Positions 62,773 through 64,000 of a DNA stretch of 64,000 nt are shown piece after piece. Source of the stretch: Polaribacter sp. Q13 (GTDB lineage: Bacteria; Bacteroidota; Bacteroidia; Flavobacteriales; Flavobacteriaceae); assembly GCF_016858305.2 (NCBI RefSeq), contig NZ_CP074436.1:1012001-1076000 (forward strand), in the 5' to 3' direction. The notes under the pieces are model-generated. The model was not told the origin of the DNA. It ran no database searches and saw only the letters and a program-made list of their open reading frames with translations. Position 1 is the first letter of the stretch; the number at the start of each line of letters is the position of its first letter. Made by a program: the position numbers and the translations under genes.

Positions 62773-64000
62773 TGATAAATTTAAAAGAAGTATTAAGTAC
62801 TTTTACAAAGGAACAACAACAAGAATTTCTTTCTTTTCTCCATAAAAAGAACAAAAGAAAAGATGCTAAAAACGGCCAATTGGTTACACTTTTACTAGAA
62901 GACAATGCATCTTCTGCTGAAATTTCTGATAAATTATACGGTAAACAGAATAAAGTAGCTTTACACGCACTTAGAAAACGTTTGTTTCAATCTCTTATAG
63001 ATTTTACAGCAAACACAAGTATGAAAGAAGAAAACTCTATAGATATTCTTTTAATAAAAAACATTCTTTCTGCCAGACACTTCCTAAAGAAAGAACAAAT
63101 AAAAGTTGGGTATCAAATTTTAGACAAAACCATCATAATTGCAAATGAGTATCAATTATTTGCAATTTTAAATGAAGTTTATCATACTAAAATTCAATAT
63201 GCTCATTTAAACCCAAACTTAAATTTAGATCAATTAATTAGTACTTTTAAAGAGAACCAAAATCGACTTATTTTAGAAGATCAACTAAATATTGCCTATG
63301 CTAAAATTAGGACATCATTAGCCAATTATCACAAAAACAAGTCTAATATTGACATTAAAGAATTGATATCCATTATTTTAAAAGAACAAAATATTACAAT
63401 TTCAGATACCTTATCGTTCAAGTCCTTGTATCAAATTATTCAGATAACCAGCATATCTTCTGCTCAAAAATTCGATTATTATAATATTGAAGAATTCGTT
63501 ATTGAAACCTATCAAATTATTCAAAATCATACATCCAAAGACAAACAACTTAATTATCACTTAGAGGTTTTGTATTTAATTGCCAACGTACTTTTTAGAA
63601 ATAAGAAGTTTAATAAATCTCAAAAATACTTAAAACTGATGCTTTTCTATATGAATGCTGAAAAGAAAAAATATTATAGTGATTTTATTCTGAAATATGA
63701 TTTACTGCATGCTCTAAACTTAAATTACACAAATAAACAAGAACAAGCTATTGCTTTATTAGAACCTTATATCGATAAAAAAAACACGGATCTTGTTGCT
63801 CAATTAGACTTCTCTCTTTCATTAATCGTTTTTTATTACCAGCATAAATCCTTAGAAAAAGCTCAAAAATTAGTGTCTAAATTTTACCATACCGATAAAT
63901 GGTATATTGAAAAAGCAGGTATTATTTGGACCATCAAAAAAAACTTAATTGAAATTTTATTACAAATAGATTTAGGAAATATAGACTTGGTAGATTCTAG
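62772..64000 (+). CDS. Helical repeat protein, unknown function (partial, C-terminus outside window)
   Basis: An open frame of 409 codons runs off the window end, starting MINLKEVLSTFTKEQQQEFL. It is entirely helical in appearance, without signal or TM segments, and with pairs of helices similar to TPR or HEAT-like repeats (about 100-400, for example KVGYQILDKTIIIANEYQLF). The first 75 residues (QLVTLLLEDNASSAEISDKLYG) resemble a winged or helical DNA-binding region. Similar Flavobacteriia proteins are uncharacterised. Confidence 0.7.
   Translation, partial: MINLKEVLSTFTKEQQQEFLSFLHKKNKRKDAKNGQLVTLLLEDNASSAEISDKLYGKQNKVALHALRKRLFQSLIDFTANTSMKEENSIDILLIKNILSARHFLKKEQIKVGYQILDKTIIIANEYQLFAILNEVYHTKIQYAHLNPNLNLDQLISTFKENQNRLILEDQLNIAYAKIRTSLANYHKNKSNIDIKELISIILKEQNITISDTLSFKSLYQIIQITSISSAQKFDYYNIEEFVIETYQIIQNHTSKDKQLNYHLEVLYLIANVLFRNKKFNKSQKYLKLMLFYMNAEKKKYYSDFILKYDLLHALNLNYTNKQEQAIALLEPYIDKKNTDLVAQLDFSLSLIVFYYQHKSLEKAQKLVSKFYHTDKWYIEKAGIIWTIKKNLIEILLQIDLGNIDLVDS

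Overview
The window is a low-GC (about 30 percent by eye), gene-dense stretch of a marine-type Flavobacteriaceae (Bacteroidota) chromosome; a Polaribacter or Tenacibaculum relative is the best guess. The evidence is the set of family-typical genes (topoisomerase IV pair, YtxJ, DUF-type lipoproteins, Oar-like TonB receptor, Bacteroidota-style antitoxins, bacterial deoxyhypusine-synthase-like enzyme), TAnnTTTG promoter boxes instead of sigma70 boxes, few Shine-Dalgarno sequences, and many short dispersed palindromic repeats between genes. No rRNA, tRNA, CRISPR array, prophage or complete insertion sequence was seen.

Layout. 1-1.1 kb: a racemase cut by the window edge, and a small lipoprotein followed by an attC-like palindrome. 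1.1-6.8 kb: topoisomerase IV genes parC and parE (minus strand), separated by about 1 kb holding a nonsense-interrupted ORF6N gene, a dispersed repeat and a REP-like palindrome cluster. 7-12.8 kb (plus): lysA, a FAH-family hydrolase, an acetyltransferase, an outer-membrane beta-barrel protein and tex. 12.8-13.8 kb: a half antitoxin, then a complete antitoxin/RelE-ParE toxin pair, with a second decayed copy of the tex 3 prime end between them. 14-20 kb: topoisomerase III, acyl-CoA synthetase, sterol-desaturase-family protein and a small conserved protein. 20-26 kb: an Oar-like TonB receptor, the rpsF-rpsR-rplI operon and alanine dehydrogenase. 26-33 kb: an orphan PIN-like protein, malate:quinone oxidoreductase and a MacAB-like four-gene efflux operon. 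33.5-40 kb: DCC protein, HAD phosphatase, then a polyamine operon (arginine decarboxylase, agmatinase, GNAT-nitrilase fusion, deoxyhypusine-synthase-like enzyme). 41-42.5 kb: a secreted beta-helix lipoprotein, possibly a GH82-like carrageenase, behind a long leader. 42.7-54.5 kb: helicase, YtxJ, clpB, small lipoproteins, smpB, a UbiA prenyltransferase, Maf, a 34-codon mini-gene, an SPFH protein and a thioesterase. 54.5-64 kb: a VWA membrane protein, three transporters, a DUF2157/GDYXXLXY pair, YiaA and a truncated hypothetical gene.

Most genes are housekeeping. The accessory signal lies in the cassette-like lipoprotein, the ORF6N relic with its palindromes, the duplicated tex-tail/antitoxin locus, the orphan PIN-like protein, the putative carrageenase and the 34-codon mini-gene. 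The polyamine operon is the most coherent metabolic unit: it should convert arginine to agmatine and putrescine, and probably on to a larger polyamine, with a fused acetyltransferase-amidohydrolase of unassigned role in the same transcript.
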